This document shows positions 1 through 9,740 of a DNA stretch of 64,000 nucleotides, piece after piece (positions within the stretch are counted from its first letter, which is position 1; each line of letters opens with the position of its first letter). This stretch comes from Sneathiella glossodoripedis JCM 23214 (lineage in GTDB: Bacteria; Pseudomonadota; Alphaproteobacteria; Sneathiellales; Sneathiellaceae), in the NCBI RefSeq assembly GCF_000616095.1, contig NZ_BAMS01000007.1, forward strand, positions 1 through 64,000. The letters are read 5' to 3'. Both the position numbers and the translations under genes were made by a program. Below the pieces are notes generated by a model, which was not told where the DNA came from, made no database searches, and saw nothing but the letters and a program-made list of their open reading frames with translations.

Positions 1-1
1 C

Positions 2-88
2 GCTCCCATAAATTGGGGAGCTTCGCCAGTTGAGATGGCTAGGAGTAATGCTAGAAGCCCGTACACTTCAAGGTTCGCGGGCTTTTTT
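2..88 (+). terminator. Stem-loops ending in a rho-independent terminator at the left edge
   Basis: Two hairpins lie in tandem. The first pairs GCTCCC (2-7) with GGGAGC (16-21). The second pairs AAGCCCG (55-61) with CGGGCTT (78-84) and runs into six T residues, the classical form of an intrinsic terminator on the + strand. The transcript it ends starts left of the window. It could be an mRNA or a small structured RNA; I cannot identify an RNA family. Confidence 0.6.
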
Positions 89-147
89 GTGCCTGCAGTG
101 CCTTGAAGTGGGTGTTTGGGTGATCCATTTACGAAGTAGTAACTTGC

Positions 148-849
148 TTAATATACATCTTTGTAAATGTACCTACCCCCAAAAGGTAATATTGTTCTCT
201 CTGGTATTTCATAGTTGCGTTCTTTGGCTTTCAGTTTTCCATGTGCCAATGCTTCATAAATAAAATTTCTGGACTCTTTAAAAATTTGTTTCCACTCATG
301 TATCCAGTGTGGATTAAATCGAAGTGTCACTAGAAGCGAATCCAAACTGAACATTATTGTGCATCTATTGAGGGACATAGTACAAGACATATAAATAGGT
401 TGTTCGACATCAATGCTTGGAACAAGACTGGCGTCTCTATATTCTTTCAAAAGTTTTTCTTCGGATTGTGACCATTCACTGAAGTAGATGACATTTTTTT
501 CTTCAGTTCTGACACGCTCGTTATTCATTAGAATTACTTCTCCAGCGTCCTTCCTGCCATCAATAAATATGTCTACATTACCATATATTTGACGCTCTTT
601 AATGGTTTTCCATTTGTCTATACCTGGATACCGGCCAACAACTGAAACATTGTCAGTAGCTCCATTTTCTAGATGAAAAAACCAATATAGTGACCCTGGG
701 GGGAAGTAGATAAATTGATTTTGAATATAATATAGGTGCCAGTCTTCTTTATATGTAGCCCATTTGTAAACTGGATAGCTTGCATAAGTTAGCCCTGCCA
801 AAAGAAGTAGGCATAATGCTATTCTCATTTTAGAGTATCGTTTTAACAC
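148..849 (-). CDS. Hypothetical protein with N-terminal membrane anchor or signal peptide
   Basis: This 233-residue protein matches no family I recognise. The N-terminus (MLKRYSKMRIALCLLLLAG) is positively charged and then hydrophobic, so it is probably exported or anchored by one segment. The rest is rich in Trp, Tyr and charged residues with no visible catalytic motif. The start is GTG at 849, supported by AGGAG five bases upstream; an ATG seven codons in (MRIAL) lacks such a site. It stands alone, with empty DNA upstream. An AT-rich, unrecognised gene beside other unknowns suggests accessory DNA, but this is inference. Confidence 0.55.
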   Translation of the reverse strand: MLKRYSKMRIALCLLLLAGLTYASYPVYKWATYKEDWHLYYIQNQFIYFPPGSLYWFFHLENGATDNVSVVGRYPGIDKWKTIKERQIYGNVDIFIDGRKDAGEVILMNNERVRTEEKNVIYFSEWSQSEEKLLKEYRDASLVPSIDVEQPIYMSCTMSLNRCTIMFSLDSLLVTLRFNPHWIHEWKQIFKESRNFIYEALAHGKLKAKERNYEIPERTILPFGGRYIYKDVY

Positions 850-1624
850 TCAGTCTCCTTCTTCATAAACAGTCTGAATTTAGATATTTCAGTACCGGAT
901 CGGTATTTTTTGAGAGTAGATTTATTGGTTTATGAAAACAAGTCTTGCGTGGGACTTCATTTTTTGTAAGAAGAAAAGTACCTTTTTGTTTTGCTGGGTA
1001 TGCCTTTTGCTGATACTCAGATTAGTAGTAATGGATTTTCACTAGTCTTAAATTAGGAGTCTCCATAACTATCATTTAGTCAATTTAGGCACTAAATTTG
1101 AATGTATGTTTGAGGTTGTTGCGTGCCCCCGCAACCAAATGAAAAAAAGCTCATCCGCCTAGGATGGCCTTTTTTGTTGACTGCTCAGTCGGTGAAATTG
1201 ATACCTCAAGGAAAACCCTCAAGCCTTCCCAAGGTTCCCAGCCACAGCGAAGCGCCCCAGACGCCACCAAGCAAAGGGACGCAAACTAATTAAAACTCAT
1301 ATGTCTATCGCTTAGGTGGATTTCAATATTAACGGAAATTGTGCACGTATTAAATTCTGGAAGCGATACGGAAACGTATGACGCAGGCAATTTGTCATGA
1401 AATAGAGCTATTAAAGAGCCAATGGTAATTATTATTGCCTTAAACTGACACAGACATTCGTATTGGTAGGCTTTGGGACGCTGCAAACTGAAACTCTTGG
1501 GGAAGGGCGTCAATAGAACTACTAAATTCTTATTCCTTAAAAATTTGAATAATTGGTTCTTCGTTAAATCTATTGCGTTTCAGTTTTCTTTCGTCTTTTA
1601 AGAATGGCTTTAGTTGTAAATTGA
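850..1624. other. Intergenic stretch without a supported gene
   Basis: About 775 bases between two minus-strand genes. It holds the terminator-like hairpin at 1142-1176 and a C-rich patch near 1200-1270. The only open frame of any length (1286-1513, minus, 75 codons) has no ribosome-binding site or recognisable composition and I do not call it. Confidence 0.5.
1142..1176. terminator. Bidirectional terminator-like hairpin
   Basis: A run of A residues, then CATCC (1152-1156) pairing with GGATG (1162-1166), then CC and a run of T. The A and T runs extend the stem, so it can act in either direction. No convincing gene ends next to it, so it may be left over from a lost gene. Confidence 0.5.
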
Positions 1625-2713
1625 CTAGTCCAAAAAGCGTAAATCAAATCGGCAGTCACTATAAGCGATTGAATTATGGTAGTCGTTTTTGCTAATCGGG
1701 ATAGGTTTATTACAGATCAAGTGGTCTGCCCAAGCCATAATTTTGCATTGACGTAGTTTAGCGCTTTTACCATTGAGTTTGAAATAACACCAGTTTACGG
1801 ACTTAGAGTAAAAATTTGAACCAGCCCTAAGTTTTTCAAATTTGCTATCTGCTCTGGTTTGGGCCGCTGACTTTTCGGCGTCTGAAAGAACTTGATCCAA
1901 TTCTGTGAGCGCATTTTTTAGGTTGAAAGGTCTCATTTTAGCAGTAATCAGGTAGTATTCATAGGCTTTGCCAGCGTTTGCTTTTATCTGGAAACCTTTT
2001 TTATACATTTGGGCAAACAGGGGGTAGATTTCGTATACGCCGAAATTCAGATGTTTAACTAAGGCGTCAAAAGACTCGGTTTCTATATCTGTATATTGTT
2101 CTGCCCAGATATCCATAGTAAGAGATCGTGCCAAAAATATAGCTGATCGGGGATCATTTAGGGTACGGAAATTCTGTTCATAAATCTGTGAGGTGCTCAT
2201 CCCCTGAAATTGGGGGAATGCCTTGAAAATCTGATCGCTATAGAAATGAACGCCAAACTTGAACTCACGCTCCAGCATTCGAGCGACATATTCGATATAT
2301 CTACTATCTTCATAATTTTTCCATGATAGCAACAACTCTAGCATTTCCTGAAATTTTCCTGGTGATGGCGTCCCAAAACCACTGATACCAATCCAGGTTA
2401 GGAAAGCAAGTTCCTGAAATGCGGGGGCATAACTCTTAGCAACGGCTTTTTTTAAATAAGTAATGCCTCTGTCATATGATATGGGAACTTGTATATTCCT
2501 AAAATGTGCCTCACTAATTAGATACTTTAGGTATAAATCACTGCCGCTTGGGTCTGTTGACTTTTTGTTCAGTATATCTTCGACAATTTTATACTCACCG
2601 GCCAGATAGTGTGTCCAAGCTACGCGTGAATAGCCTTCCGTAATCTCTGTCGCAGAAGCGCCAGCGGTAAAAAACAAAGTTAAATACAATAACAGATATT
2701 TGATCATATACAT
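1625..2713 (-). CDS. Secreted protein with Sel1/TPR-like repeats, function unknown
   Basis: This protein has 362 residues. It opens with a clear signal peptide (hydrophobic LLLYLTLFFTAGASA, cleavage after ASA) so it should act outside the cytoplasm. The segment GITYLKKAVAKSYAPAFQEL near residues 80-100, and AGKAYEYYLITAKMRPFNLK further on, have the size and spacing of Sel1/TPR helix pairs, which usually bind other proteins. No enzyme motif is visible. ATG codons occur at 2713 and 2707; neither has a strong ribosome-binding site. The gene stands alone, with long non-coding DNA on its 5' side. The repeat call rests on a few helices only. Confidence 0.55.
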   Translation of the reverse strand: MYMIKYLLLYLTLFFTAGASATEITEGYSRVAWTHYLAGEYKIVEDILNKKSTDPSGSDLYLKYLISEAHFRNIQVPISYDRGITYLKKAVAKSYAPAFQELAFLTWIGISGFGTPSPGKFQEMLELLLSWKNYEDSRYIEYVARMLEREFKFGVHFYSDQIFKAFPQFQGMSTSQIYEQNFRTLNDPRSAIFLARSLTMDIWAEQYTDIETESFDALVKHLNFGVYEIYPLFAQMYKKGFQIKANAGKAYEYYLITAKMRPFNLKNALTELDQVLSDAEKSAAQTRADSKFEKLRAGSNFYSKSVNWCYFKLNGKSAKLRQCKIMAWADHLICNKPIPISKNDYHNSIAYSDCRFDLRFLD

Positions 2714-3404
2714 GAAACACTCAATCTATTACTTGTGAACCAAATGCAGGGCACATTCATCAAGCACGTAGGAATGTAGATTTCTCTTAAAAACAAGAAT
2801 GGCTTCTTTCGTAAGTGTATTAATTCTATCATAAAATGAATGGTTTTGTGGAATTTACGGCATTTATTTTAAACAAGTGCCATGGAGTTTAAGAGATATC
2901 GAAAATTTTCACCTATGGTTCAAGAGCAAGCATTCAACCTTGATTTAGTCCTCTAGCTGACCGTTAAAATATTGCATTGATGGTCTTTGTTAAAACGTTT
3001 CCCTTCAGAATTATGCATGCCGGTTTTTATTGATAGATGAAGGTATGCAATGGATCAGTTATAGCTAAATTGATACAGCAAATATATTTGTGGGTAAGTG
3101 TAGAGAAGAGAAGTGAATAGTAATTTAGTTAACCAATGTATTTGATATTTTTATAGGTTGCCTTTGCTTGCCGTTTAAAAAAATTAATTCAAACAATATT
3201 AATGACTTATAGAGGGTGCCCTTATAGATCTAAGCGTTGTGAGTTCAAGGCGCGTCTTGGAAGTAATTGAAAACGATATCCGGAGTTTGTGCCGACTTTA
3301 AGTAGTAGTTACGTCTTTTGAGCATAATATTTGTATTTTTAGTGTATTTCCAAAGGGTGACCGAGTGGTACTCTTACAGAGTTTGAAAGACTAAAAACCA
3401 GTTT
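2714..3404. other. Intergenic stretch, nothing recognised
   Basis: About 690 AT-rich bases between divergently oriented unknown genes. I see no coding frame, RNA gene, long repeat or clear promoter. It should contain the promoters of both flanking genes. Confidence 0.45.
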
Positions 3405-3992
3405 TTGATCCACCTAATCCAATTCTTCGATAGGGTGTCACTTAGCCGAGGAGGAAATTCTTTTCTTGGCAAATTGTTCTTTACTCCAATTAAGCTTACA
3501 GTCGTAAAGCCTGATAAGCTAAATACCGGGGGAATTAAATTGGAAAATAGTGACAAGAAAAAATTCACGTATGATCGTGCAAAGAGTACAATTTATCTGC
3601 TTGAGGACCCCTCAATTAGCTTGAAAGAATTTGGATTTCGTCCAGAGCAGGGATATGTCTGGGTCCTTGGGTATGGGTATAAGAAAATAGGCCTGACAAC
3701 TTTGGATCGGGATGGGACGGAATATTTTCCAGAAACGGCTAGCGATGGAAGGAAGATCCGGATTATCGCTGATATTGGAGTTTATGTAGACAATGGGTCG
3801 CTTCGCCCACCTCACGCTAGGGAGTATCGGTTCAGAAGTCAGAAAGAGTTGGATGACGTTTTAAACGTCATTAAAAAAGTTTTTTACATTTTGCCAGGTG
3901 ACGGGAAATTTGAACGGGGTACAGGCGATAGTTTGCTTCGTTTTTCGGATGGCATGCTGGAGAGGATCAACAATGGGGAGTATCTCAAATGA
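3405..3992 (+). CDS. Hypothetical protein, 150-195 residues
   Basis: An open frame with a protein-like composition (FRPEQGYVWVLGYGYKKIGL, then ARE YRFRSQKELDDVLNVIKK) but no family I know. No signal peptide or membrane segment is clear in the core. The start is uncertain: the frame opens with TTG at 3405, but TTG at 3540 has GGGGGA six to seven bases upstream and would give about 150 residues beginning LENSDKKKF. The frame could also be the tail of a gene broken upstream. It ends 42 bases before the convergent nitronate monooxygenase gene. Confidence 0.45.
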   Translation: MIHLIQFFDRVSLSRGGNSFLGKLFFTPIKLTVVKPDKLNTGGIKLENSDKKKFTYDRAKSTIYLLEDPSISLKEFGFRPEQGYVWVLGYGYKKIGLTTLDRDGTEYFPETASDGRKIRIIADIGVYVDNGSLRPPHAREYRFRSQKELDDVLNVIKKVFYILPGDGKFERGTGDSLLRFSDGMLERINNGEYLK

Positions 3993-4033
3993 GCTACGCT
4001 GGTATAACTCTTCTAATCGCCTTAAAAGAAACT

Positions 4034-5113
4034 TCACCCACTCGATAATTTCGAAAATACCTCTTCAGCCTCATTAATCAGGCGATTTGTGAGTTCACTT
4101 GCGCTTTCACGGCGGCCCAGTGCTGCGGCTTGACCTGCTAGATAGGAGGAAAATTCCGTTGAGCCTTCGGCTTCTGCTTTCGCCTTGAACTGTGCAAGAA
4201 CACCATAACCCATCGGAAAATCCATAGGCGTGTCCGTAATTGGCCCAAGATCACGGGTTAAACGGGTAGCGAACCCTCGGGCCGGTTTTCCCGAAAAAAC
4301 GTTGGTTATGACCGTATTATTATCTGTCGCGCCCTTAAGCTTTGATCGATACATATCATTTGCGAGAGATTCATCGGTAAATAGATAGGCAGTTCCAATC
4401 TGCACTGCCGATGCACCAAGCGCGAAAGCTGCAGCAATCGCGCGACCATCAGCAACTCCTCCGGCTGCGATCACAGGTATATTCACGGCGTCAACGACCT
4501 GCGGGAGGAGGGCAAAAGTGCCTGCCTGTTCCGCAACTGACTTAGATAGGAACATCCCGCGATGCCCTCCTGCTTCTGTGCCTTGCGCAATGACTGCGTC
4601 GCAGCCCGCTCTTTCCAGCCAGAGCGCTTCCTCTACCGTATTTGCGGAGGAAATAACCTTACAGCCAGCTGCTTTTACCCTTTGAAGAAGAGTGGTTTCA
4701 GGTAGACCAAAGTGAAAGCTGACAACTTTGGGGCGAAGCTCTTCAACGAGCGCGCAATGCTCGTCCGAGAAGGGATTTTTATTTGACCCGGCAGCGCCAA
4801 GAGCGGGTTCGATCCCCAGTTCCGATAGGTATGGGGTGAATTTTTCGAGCCAGGAACGTTCAGCTTTTTCCGTATATTCATTATAACTGTGGCAAAAGAA
4901 ATTCAGATTTATCGGGTTGCGCGTGGTTTCGCGGATTAGGGAAACTTCCTGCTTTATTTTCTCAACTGAAAGGCCTGCGCAGGGAAGCGAGCCAAGTCCG
5001 CCAGCATTGCTAACAGCCGCGGCCAGAGCATGATCGCCTGATCCTGCCATAGGGGACAGGATTATGGGATGCTGTATGTCAAATAAGTCCAAAATTCTGT
5101 TGCTCGGCCACAT
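4034..5113 (-). CDS. Nitronate monooxygenase family flavoprotein (2-nitropropane dioxygenase-like)
   Basis: FMN-dependent TIM-barrel enzyme of the nitronate monooxygenase family, which oxidises alkyl nitronates to carbonyl compounds and nitrite. Some homologues have other roles. About 359 residues, normal length. Visible family features are the N-terminal PIILSPMAGSGDHALAAAVS and AGGLGSLP, the signature GTEAGGHRGMF with the conserved His, and the phosphate-binding PVIAAGGVADGRAIAAAFALGASAVQIGTA region (two parts). The start is ATG at 5113 because GAGGAG lies just upstream; a TTG at 5128 would overlap that site. No signal peptide, so cytoplasmic. It is not clearly in an operon. Detoxification is the usual role; the substrate is unknown. 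Confidence 0.85.
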   Translation of the reverse strand: MWPSNRILDLFDIQHPIILSPMAGSGDHALAAAVSNAGGLGSLPCAGLSVEKIKQEVSLIRETTRNPINLNFFCHSYNEYTEKAERSWLEKFTPYLSELGIEPALGAAGSNKNPFSDEHCALVEELRPKVVSFHFGLPETTLLQRVKAAGCKVISSANTVEEALWLERAGCDAVIAQGTEAGGHRGMFLSKSVAEQAGTFALLPQVVDAVNIPVIAAGGVADGRAIAAAFALGASAVQIGTAYLFTDESLANDMYRSKLKGATDNNTVITNVFSGKPARGFATRLTRDLGPITDTPMDFPMGYGVLAQFKAKAEAEGSTEFSSYLAGQAAALGRRESASELTNRLINEAEEVFSKLSSG

Positions 5114-5346
5114 CTCTCGGCTCCTCAATTGTGAGAAGATAAACGCTTACGCATTACCTGTTGTTTGTATTGGATGCCAATTCGCGTGATTTGTACAGCT
5201 TGTTAGGTAAGTTTATTGTTCTTCAGAATTTGGATGAAAGGTTTTCCATAATAGAGAAATGGTCGTCGTCACTGCTCGAACACCCTATAGAGCAGATTAG
5301 ATCAATTCCCGAGAATTTGTTCGGTTCTGGTGCCGAACCAAATCTT

Positions 5347-6602
5347 TTAAGACTGCATCCCAAGGCGCTCGAAGAGGGCATTCAGTTTTTCAAGTTCTGC
5401 TGGTGCCAGTGCATCCTGCGCCCTTTGGAGTGAGGTCCTTGCATGTTCCTCAGTAACCCGGCTCACGTCAGGATCGGAAATCCAGATCAGGGCTTCGTAA
5501 GCTTTTGCCAAGCGGGTAACGAGTTCGATAGAACCCGCACCATCCCGTGCTATAAGGGAAAATGCATCATCGTACATGTCCTCAAGTTGCAGTGCCGGGA
5601 CTTCGACAAGATCGTAGAGACATGCCTCCGGCTTTTCCTCAGGCGGGGTAAGCCATCTGGAAAATATACGAACGAGGGTGCCAATCACGCTGATTGCGGT
5701 GCCAGGGTCATTTATACCCGGTGAAAGAGCACGACAGGCGATTTCGGACAATACGATAAGGCCGAAGCGTGGATCGTCGTCAAATGTCCGCTTTTTACCA
5801 ATTCGAAAGGCTGCTTCAAATTTATCGCTGTTTATGGATTCAGTTTCTTCTTCGGGTTTAATATAGCCGAGAACCCGGCCTGGAGCGGCAAAAGTGCCTG
5901 GTAATGCCGTGACCTCAAACCGCACTTTCTGTCTTTTGGCTTCGGTTTGCATCAACTGTAAATCCAATTGCTGAATATAACCAACCCGGTCCGTGAATAT
6001 GGGTTTAGATATTTTCGTCCGCGGCGTGATCGAACTTGCCCCCATCGTGGGATGAAGCGTCGCCTCTCTAAAGCTTCTAGAGTAGCGTTCTCCACCTTGT
6101 CGATCGTCTCCTCAAGCCGTCCAAGGCGGGCAACCCGATCAACCCACCTGATGAATGTCACGATAACAACGATAAAAACGAAAAGTGTCAGCGAAAATAA
6201 TACGAAGCGGCCAGCATTTCCATACAAACCATTTTGCAAGGCGATCAGCGCAACGATACTGAATATGAATGAGCCTACAAACGCCGAAAGCGCATTTTGA
6301 GAAACATCATCGGCAACCACGAGAGTGAATGAGCGTGGAGTTGCAGTTCTGCTCGCGTTGGAGTAGGCAGAAATCATTGCTCCAACAGCAAATGTGGCAA
6401 TTACCAGCATACTTGCCGAGATAATGGATAATAGCGTGTTCAACGATTCGACGGTCACATTGGGGAGGAGGTGATCTATTCCTGAATTATCCACCAGTCT
6501 GGCAAGAAATGCCATGCTGATAGACAGCAGGCAGATAATCAGAGGTCTGATCCAAAGGAGTTCACCCATTCGATTGAGCAGATATCTTAATTTGTCTCGC
6601 AC
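5347..6602 (-). pseudogene. DUF2254 membrane protein, frameshifted
   Basis: Predicted inner-membrane protein of the DUF2254 family, function unknown. The N-terminal half (6602 to about 6044) has four hydrophobic segments and ends RRRFIPRWG. The rest is in another frame and continues ASSITPRTKISKPIFTDRVG, then family-typical FAAPGRVLGYI, FDDDPRFGLIVLSEIACRAL and SPGINDPGTAISVIG. Restoring one G in the run read as C5 on the + strand at 6039-6043 joins the halves into one protein of about 418 residues. Both halves are well conserved, so a read error or very recent mutation is likelier than decay. The ATG at 6045 that opens the second frame is fortuitous. Confidence 0.8.
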
Positions 6603-6906
6603 GACTTTTTCCTTAGATTTTGTTTAAGTAGCGCCTCTGGCTGAGGGTGGACGCTTTGATTATATCTTTTTCCCTTCAACGATTTTATTTGCACGGCATC
6701 TGCATTTCCAAGTCTTAAAAATGCTTACATTGACGGGACGACGTCTTCCATAATGTACTTTGGTATTGCGGGTAGACAATAGGCTTTTTTCCCAAGCATC
6801 CCAGTATCTACGCGCAACCGTTGGAAATAATACAGTAACTATATCAATCACATCCAAGAAACACACCCTGCCAAGTGATCGTGAATCTTCGCAATAAGAA
6901 GCTACT
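6603..6906. other. Intergenic stretch, nothing recognised
   Basis: About 300 bases between two minus-strand genes. An open frame here (6660-7007) overlaps the nitroreductase gene out of frame and has no supporting signal. The DUF2254 promoter should lie here. Confidence 0.4.
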
Positions 6907-7584
6907 CTAATCCTCGAAGCCGACGAACACTGTCGCTTCTTCCACGCTTTTACGTGTTGAGACCACGGCGTTTGCGGGAAAGGTTTCATCGGGCCAGCCG
7001 AGGGCAATACTCTTCATGATGACTTGATCCTCGGCGATGCCTGCATGTTCACGCACCACGGGAGATTGCATAATTCCCTGACTGTTGATGACTGTTCCAA
7101 GCCCCCGCGACCATGCCGCATTCACGAGCGCCGTGGCAACCGCACCGCAGTCGAAAGCTGTATCGTCACTGTCGGCCAATTCGCGGTCATAGGTCACAAT
7201 TATGCTAACCGGGGCATCAAATTGGCGAAAGCCCCTCAGCACCCAGTCCTGCCGTTTTTCTTTGTCTTCACGGGCGATACCCATTGCCGAAAAAAGTTGC
7301 TTTGCAACGCCCACCTGTCTCTCACGATGCTTACCGGTGAAAGGTTCTCCGATGCGAAATTCGCGCGAGTGGGGGACGCCCGCCAGGTTCCGCTCCGTGT
7401 TCCCAGCCCGGATCCGGGCAAGCGGCTCACCCGTGATGACATAGAAACTCCAAGGCTGGGTGTTCATTGAGGAGGGCGCGCGCATTGCGAGGGTTATGAT
7501 TTCTTCAATCAATTCTCTTGGCACAGGGTCGGGTTTATAGCCGCGAATACTGCGGCGATTAAGGATCACTTCATCAAAATTCAT
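6907..7584 (-). CDS. Nitroreductase family protein (FMN, NAD(P)H-dependent)
   Basis: Flavin oxidoreductase of the nitroreductase superfamily, which reduces nitroaromatics, quinones or related electrophiles, often with loose specificity. 225 residues, typical length. It starts MNFDEVILNRRSIRGYKPDP (the RRSIR motif that contacts FMN), followed by APSSMNTQPWSFYV, then FDCGAVATALVNAAWSRGLG and IALGWPDETFPANAV near the end. The frame is open further upstream, but ATG at 7584 has AAGGG six bases away and matches the family start. Cytoplasmic. It stands alone, upstream of a nitronate monooxygenase and downstream of the csp terminator. Physiological substrate unknown. Confidence 0.88.
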   Translation of the reverse strand: MNFDEVILNRRSIRGYKPDPVPRELIEEIITLAMRAPSSMNTQPWSFYVITGEPLARIRAGNTERNLAGVPHSREFRIGEPFTGKHRERQVGVAKQLFSAMGIAREDKEKRQDWVLRGFRQFDAPVSIIVTYDRELADSDDTAFDCGAVATALVNAAWSRGLGTVINSQGIMQSPVVREHAGIAEDQVIMKSIALGWPDETFPANAVVSTRKSVEEATVFVGFED

Positions 7585-7718
7585 TGTTAGCCCTTGAAAG
7601 ATTTCGTTCTTTTTGGTTTTTCTTACCCCGTGATAACTACCGATTAATACCGGACAACGCAAACAATGATGTAAGTAGGCAGGTTTTCGTTTAATGGTGA
7701 TCTCAACCATGTAGGCTC

Positions 7719-7763
7719 AAAAAAAGAAGGCGCGTTCCATCATCTATCAGGAACACGCCTTCT
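7719..7763 (-). terminator. Strong intrinsic terminator downstream of the cold-shock gene
   Basis: On the minus strand GAAGGCGTGTTCC pairs with GGAACGCGCCTTC around an 11-base loop, followed by seven T residues. It ends the helicase and cold-shock transcript before the nitroreductase gene. Transcripts of the two genes on this strand are therefore likely separate from that of the nitroreductase. Confidence 0.9.
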
Positions 7764-7799
7764 TAAACCGCAAGAGTGAGCCGGAAGGCCCAAGCTTGG

Positions 7800-8009
7800 T
7801 TATTTTACCTGCAGGTTGACCGCAGAAGATTTATTGCGAGCTTTATCAACTTCAACTTCGTAACTTACGTTGTCACCCTCGTTCAAGCCGTTCAGTCCTG
7901 CCCGCTCAACAGCGCTGATATGCACAAACACATCCGAGCCGCCGTCTGTTGGAGCAATAAAGCCAAAACCTTTGGTTCCATTGAACCATTTTACTGTACC
8001 ATTAGCCAT
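7800..8009 (-). CDS. Cold-shock domain protein (CspA family)
   Basis: A single-domain OB-fold RNA and single-strand DNA binding protein of 69 residues, the usual size. It opens MANGTVKWFNGTKGFGFI; RNP1 is KGFGFI at 13-18 and RNP2 is VFVHI at 27-31, carrying the aromatic residues that stack on bases. Such proteins act as RNA chaperones in the cytoplasm. The start ATG has AAAGGA upstream. It lies 47 bases after the DEAD-box helicase on the same strand and is followed by a strong terminator, so the two may share a transcript. I cannot tell whether it is cold-induced. Confidence 0.95.
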   Translation of the reverse strand: MANGTVKWFNGTKGFGFIAPTDGGSDVFVHISAVERAGLNGLNEGDNVSYEVEVDKARNKSSAVNLQVK

Positions 8010-8056
8010 TTTGATCGTTCCTTTTCGTCTGATCGTTACAAGTCTTGATTGACTTA

Positions 8057-9457
8057 TTATTTACCGCGATGATGCGGATTATTTCGTTTTGTTGAGCCCG
8101 CATTTGCGAGCATGCGATTTAGCCCCGCTACTGTGTCTTTAGGACTTGGGGTCCCGTCACTGCTTTGAGAGTTTTTCTTTGGTTTAGATTTAAACTTTCG
8201 GCGGCGGCTTTTTATGCCGTCCTGACTCTGTGAGCTTTTAAATTTTTGATTGGTCGGCTTTGATTTTTTCGGCCGCTCTGTGACTTTTATCGCTTCTGCC
8301 AAAGGCTGGTTAACACTCTCGAGGCGGGCCCCAATCAGTTTTTCTATGCTCCTTAGAAGGTCCTGTTCTGCCATATCACATAACGAGATGGCCTGACCTG
8401 ATCTGCCGGCCCGCGCAGTACGTCCTATTCTGTGAACGTAGGACTCGGGGACGTTTGGTAGCTCATAATTGACGACAAGTGAAACATCATCCACATCGAT
8501 ACCGCGAGCAGCGATATCCGTCGCAACAAGAACGGATATATCGTTGGTACGAAAGGCGGCTAGTGCCCGCTCTCTTTGTGACTGGCTCTTGTTGCCATGA
8601 ATAGCGGCTGCAGAAATTCCTGCTCCCTCCAGGTGTCGACTTACCTTGTCAGCTCCCCGCTTTGTGCGCGTGAATACAATGGAGCGTGGGCTTTCGCTTA
8701 ATATTTTTGTCAATGCAGCACGTTTTTCGGCAGCAGGAACGTGCTGAACGGATTGCTCAATTCGGTCAATCGGTTTCGAGACAACAGCAACTGCAATTTC
8801 GACTGGATTGTTCTGAAAATCATTTGCCAGTTTACGAATTGCCGGTGGCATGGTTGCTGACATCATGACTGATTGTCTCTGCCGCGGGAGCTGTCCCATG
8901 ATTTTTCGAATGGTTGGCATAAATCCCAGATCCAGCATCTGATCTGCTTCGTCCAAGACGATTGTGTTCGTCTGCTTTAGAGAAACAACACCAGCCGTCA
9001 TATGATCAAGTAACCTCCCTGGGGTAGCGACAATGATATCAACACCCGGGGCGAGGGCTCGGATTTGAGGCTTGGGCTTTACACCGCCAACGACAACCGC
9101 TACGGAGATTTTCGTAAATTTTGCATAGTTAGCAATATTTTCGGCAATTTGGGCGGCCAGTTCGCGAGTGGGAGCCATTATCAATGCATGGCTTGCTTTG
9201 GGCTGAGCCCGTTTTCCATTTTGCAATATCCTCTGCAGCAGAGGCAATACGAAAGAAGCCGTTTTTCCGGTTCCTGTCTGAGCAATACCTAAAACATCGC
9301 TTCCTGCCAACATGGCGGGAATAACATCGGCTTGAATTGGAGTAGGGGTTGAGTAGCCTTCGGCATCTATTGCACGAAGTAAAGTCTCGTCAAGAGCGAG
9401 ATCTGTAAACTTGATCAAGTTGTCACTTTCAAAGACCAGCAGATCAGCACAAATCAT
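8057..9457 (-). CDS. DEAD-box RNA helicase (RhlE-like)
   Basis: ATP-dependent RNA helicase of about 450-466 residues, cytoplasmic, remodelling RNA during ribosome assembly or decay. All core motifs are present in order: Q motif GYSTPTPIQ, Walker A AQTGTGKT, PTRELAAQ, TPGR, DEAD, SAT, then ATDIAARGIDVD and HRIGRTARAG in the second RecA domain. The C-terminal about 90 residues are a basic, Lys/Ser-rich tail typical of RhlE-type proteins. The start is uncertain: ATG at 9457 is used here, but the family start suggests the TTG near 9418 (LIKFTDLALD). The downstream csp gene suggests a shared role in cold adaptation. Confidence 0.92.
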   Translation of the reverse strand: MICADLLVFESDNLIKFTDLALDETLLRAIDAEGYSTPTPIQADVIPAMLAGSDVLGIAQTGTGKTASFVLPLLQRILQNGKRAQPKASHALIMAPTRELAAQIAENIANYAKFTKISVAVVVGGVKPKPQIRALAPGVDIIVATPGRLLDHMTAGVVSLKQTNTIVLDEADQMLDLGFMPTIRKIMGQLPRQRQSVMMSATMPPAIRKLANDFQNNPVEIAVAVVSKPIDRIEQSVQHVPAAEKRAALTKILSESPRSIVFTRTKRGADKVSRHLEGAGISAAAIHGNKSQSQRERALAAFRTNDISVLVATDIAARGIDVDDVSLVVNYELPNVPESYVHRIGRTARAGRSGQAISLCDMAEQDLLRSIEKLIGARLESVNQPLAEAIKVTERPKKSKPTNQKFKSSQSQDGIKSRRRKFKSKPKKNSQSSDGTPSPKDTVAGLNRMLANAGSTKRNNPHHRGK

Positions 9458-9740
9458 CCGTGCCGCATGAAGGTCTGTTTTTATGGAAGCTCGCGTAGAT
9501 TAGCTGCCGAGTTAAATCCGATCCACAAGGATCTTTCAGGCAACTCTATCAATACGACTAATTGCGAGAAGTCTGCACTGTTAGTGATGTACGGTAATCA
9601 ACTACGCCCAGCGCAGATCGAGACATGCTCACACTTCAGGAATAATAGCAAGCTGAATTTGTAATTTAAAAAACTAATAAAGCAAATTATTCCAAAAAAG
9701 AAACGGGAGATTTGAACTTCAATCGCCCAAATCCGCCGCG

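Noticed and set aside
1286-1513. 75-codon open frame on the minus strand
   Set aside because: No ribosome-binding site, no recognisable sequence, and AT-rich random composition.
5161-5433. Open frame of 90 codons on the + strand
   Set aside because: It overlaps the conserved C-terminus of the DUF2254 gene on the other strand, and its own sequence resembles nothing.
6039-6043. Programmed ribosomal frameshift in the DUF2254 gene
   Set aside because: No slippery heptamer with downstream structure is evident, and the same kind of loss occurs in 12 other unrelated genes, so an error is simpler.
6660-7007. 115-codon open frame on the minus strand
   Set aside because: Its upstream half lies out of frame inside the nitroreductase gene, so it is a shadow.
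9467-9664. 65-codon open frame between the helicase and azoR genes
   Set aside because: No start signal or recognisable domain; it covers the expected helicase promoter.
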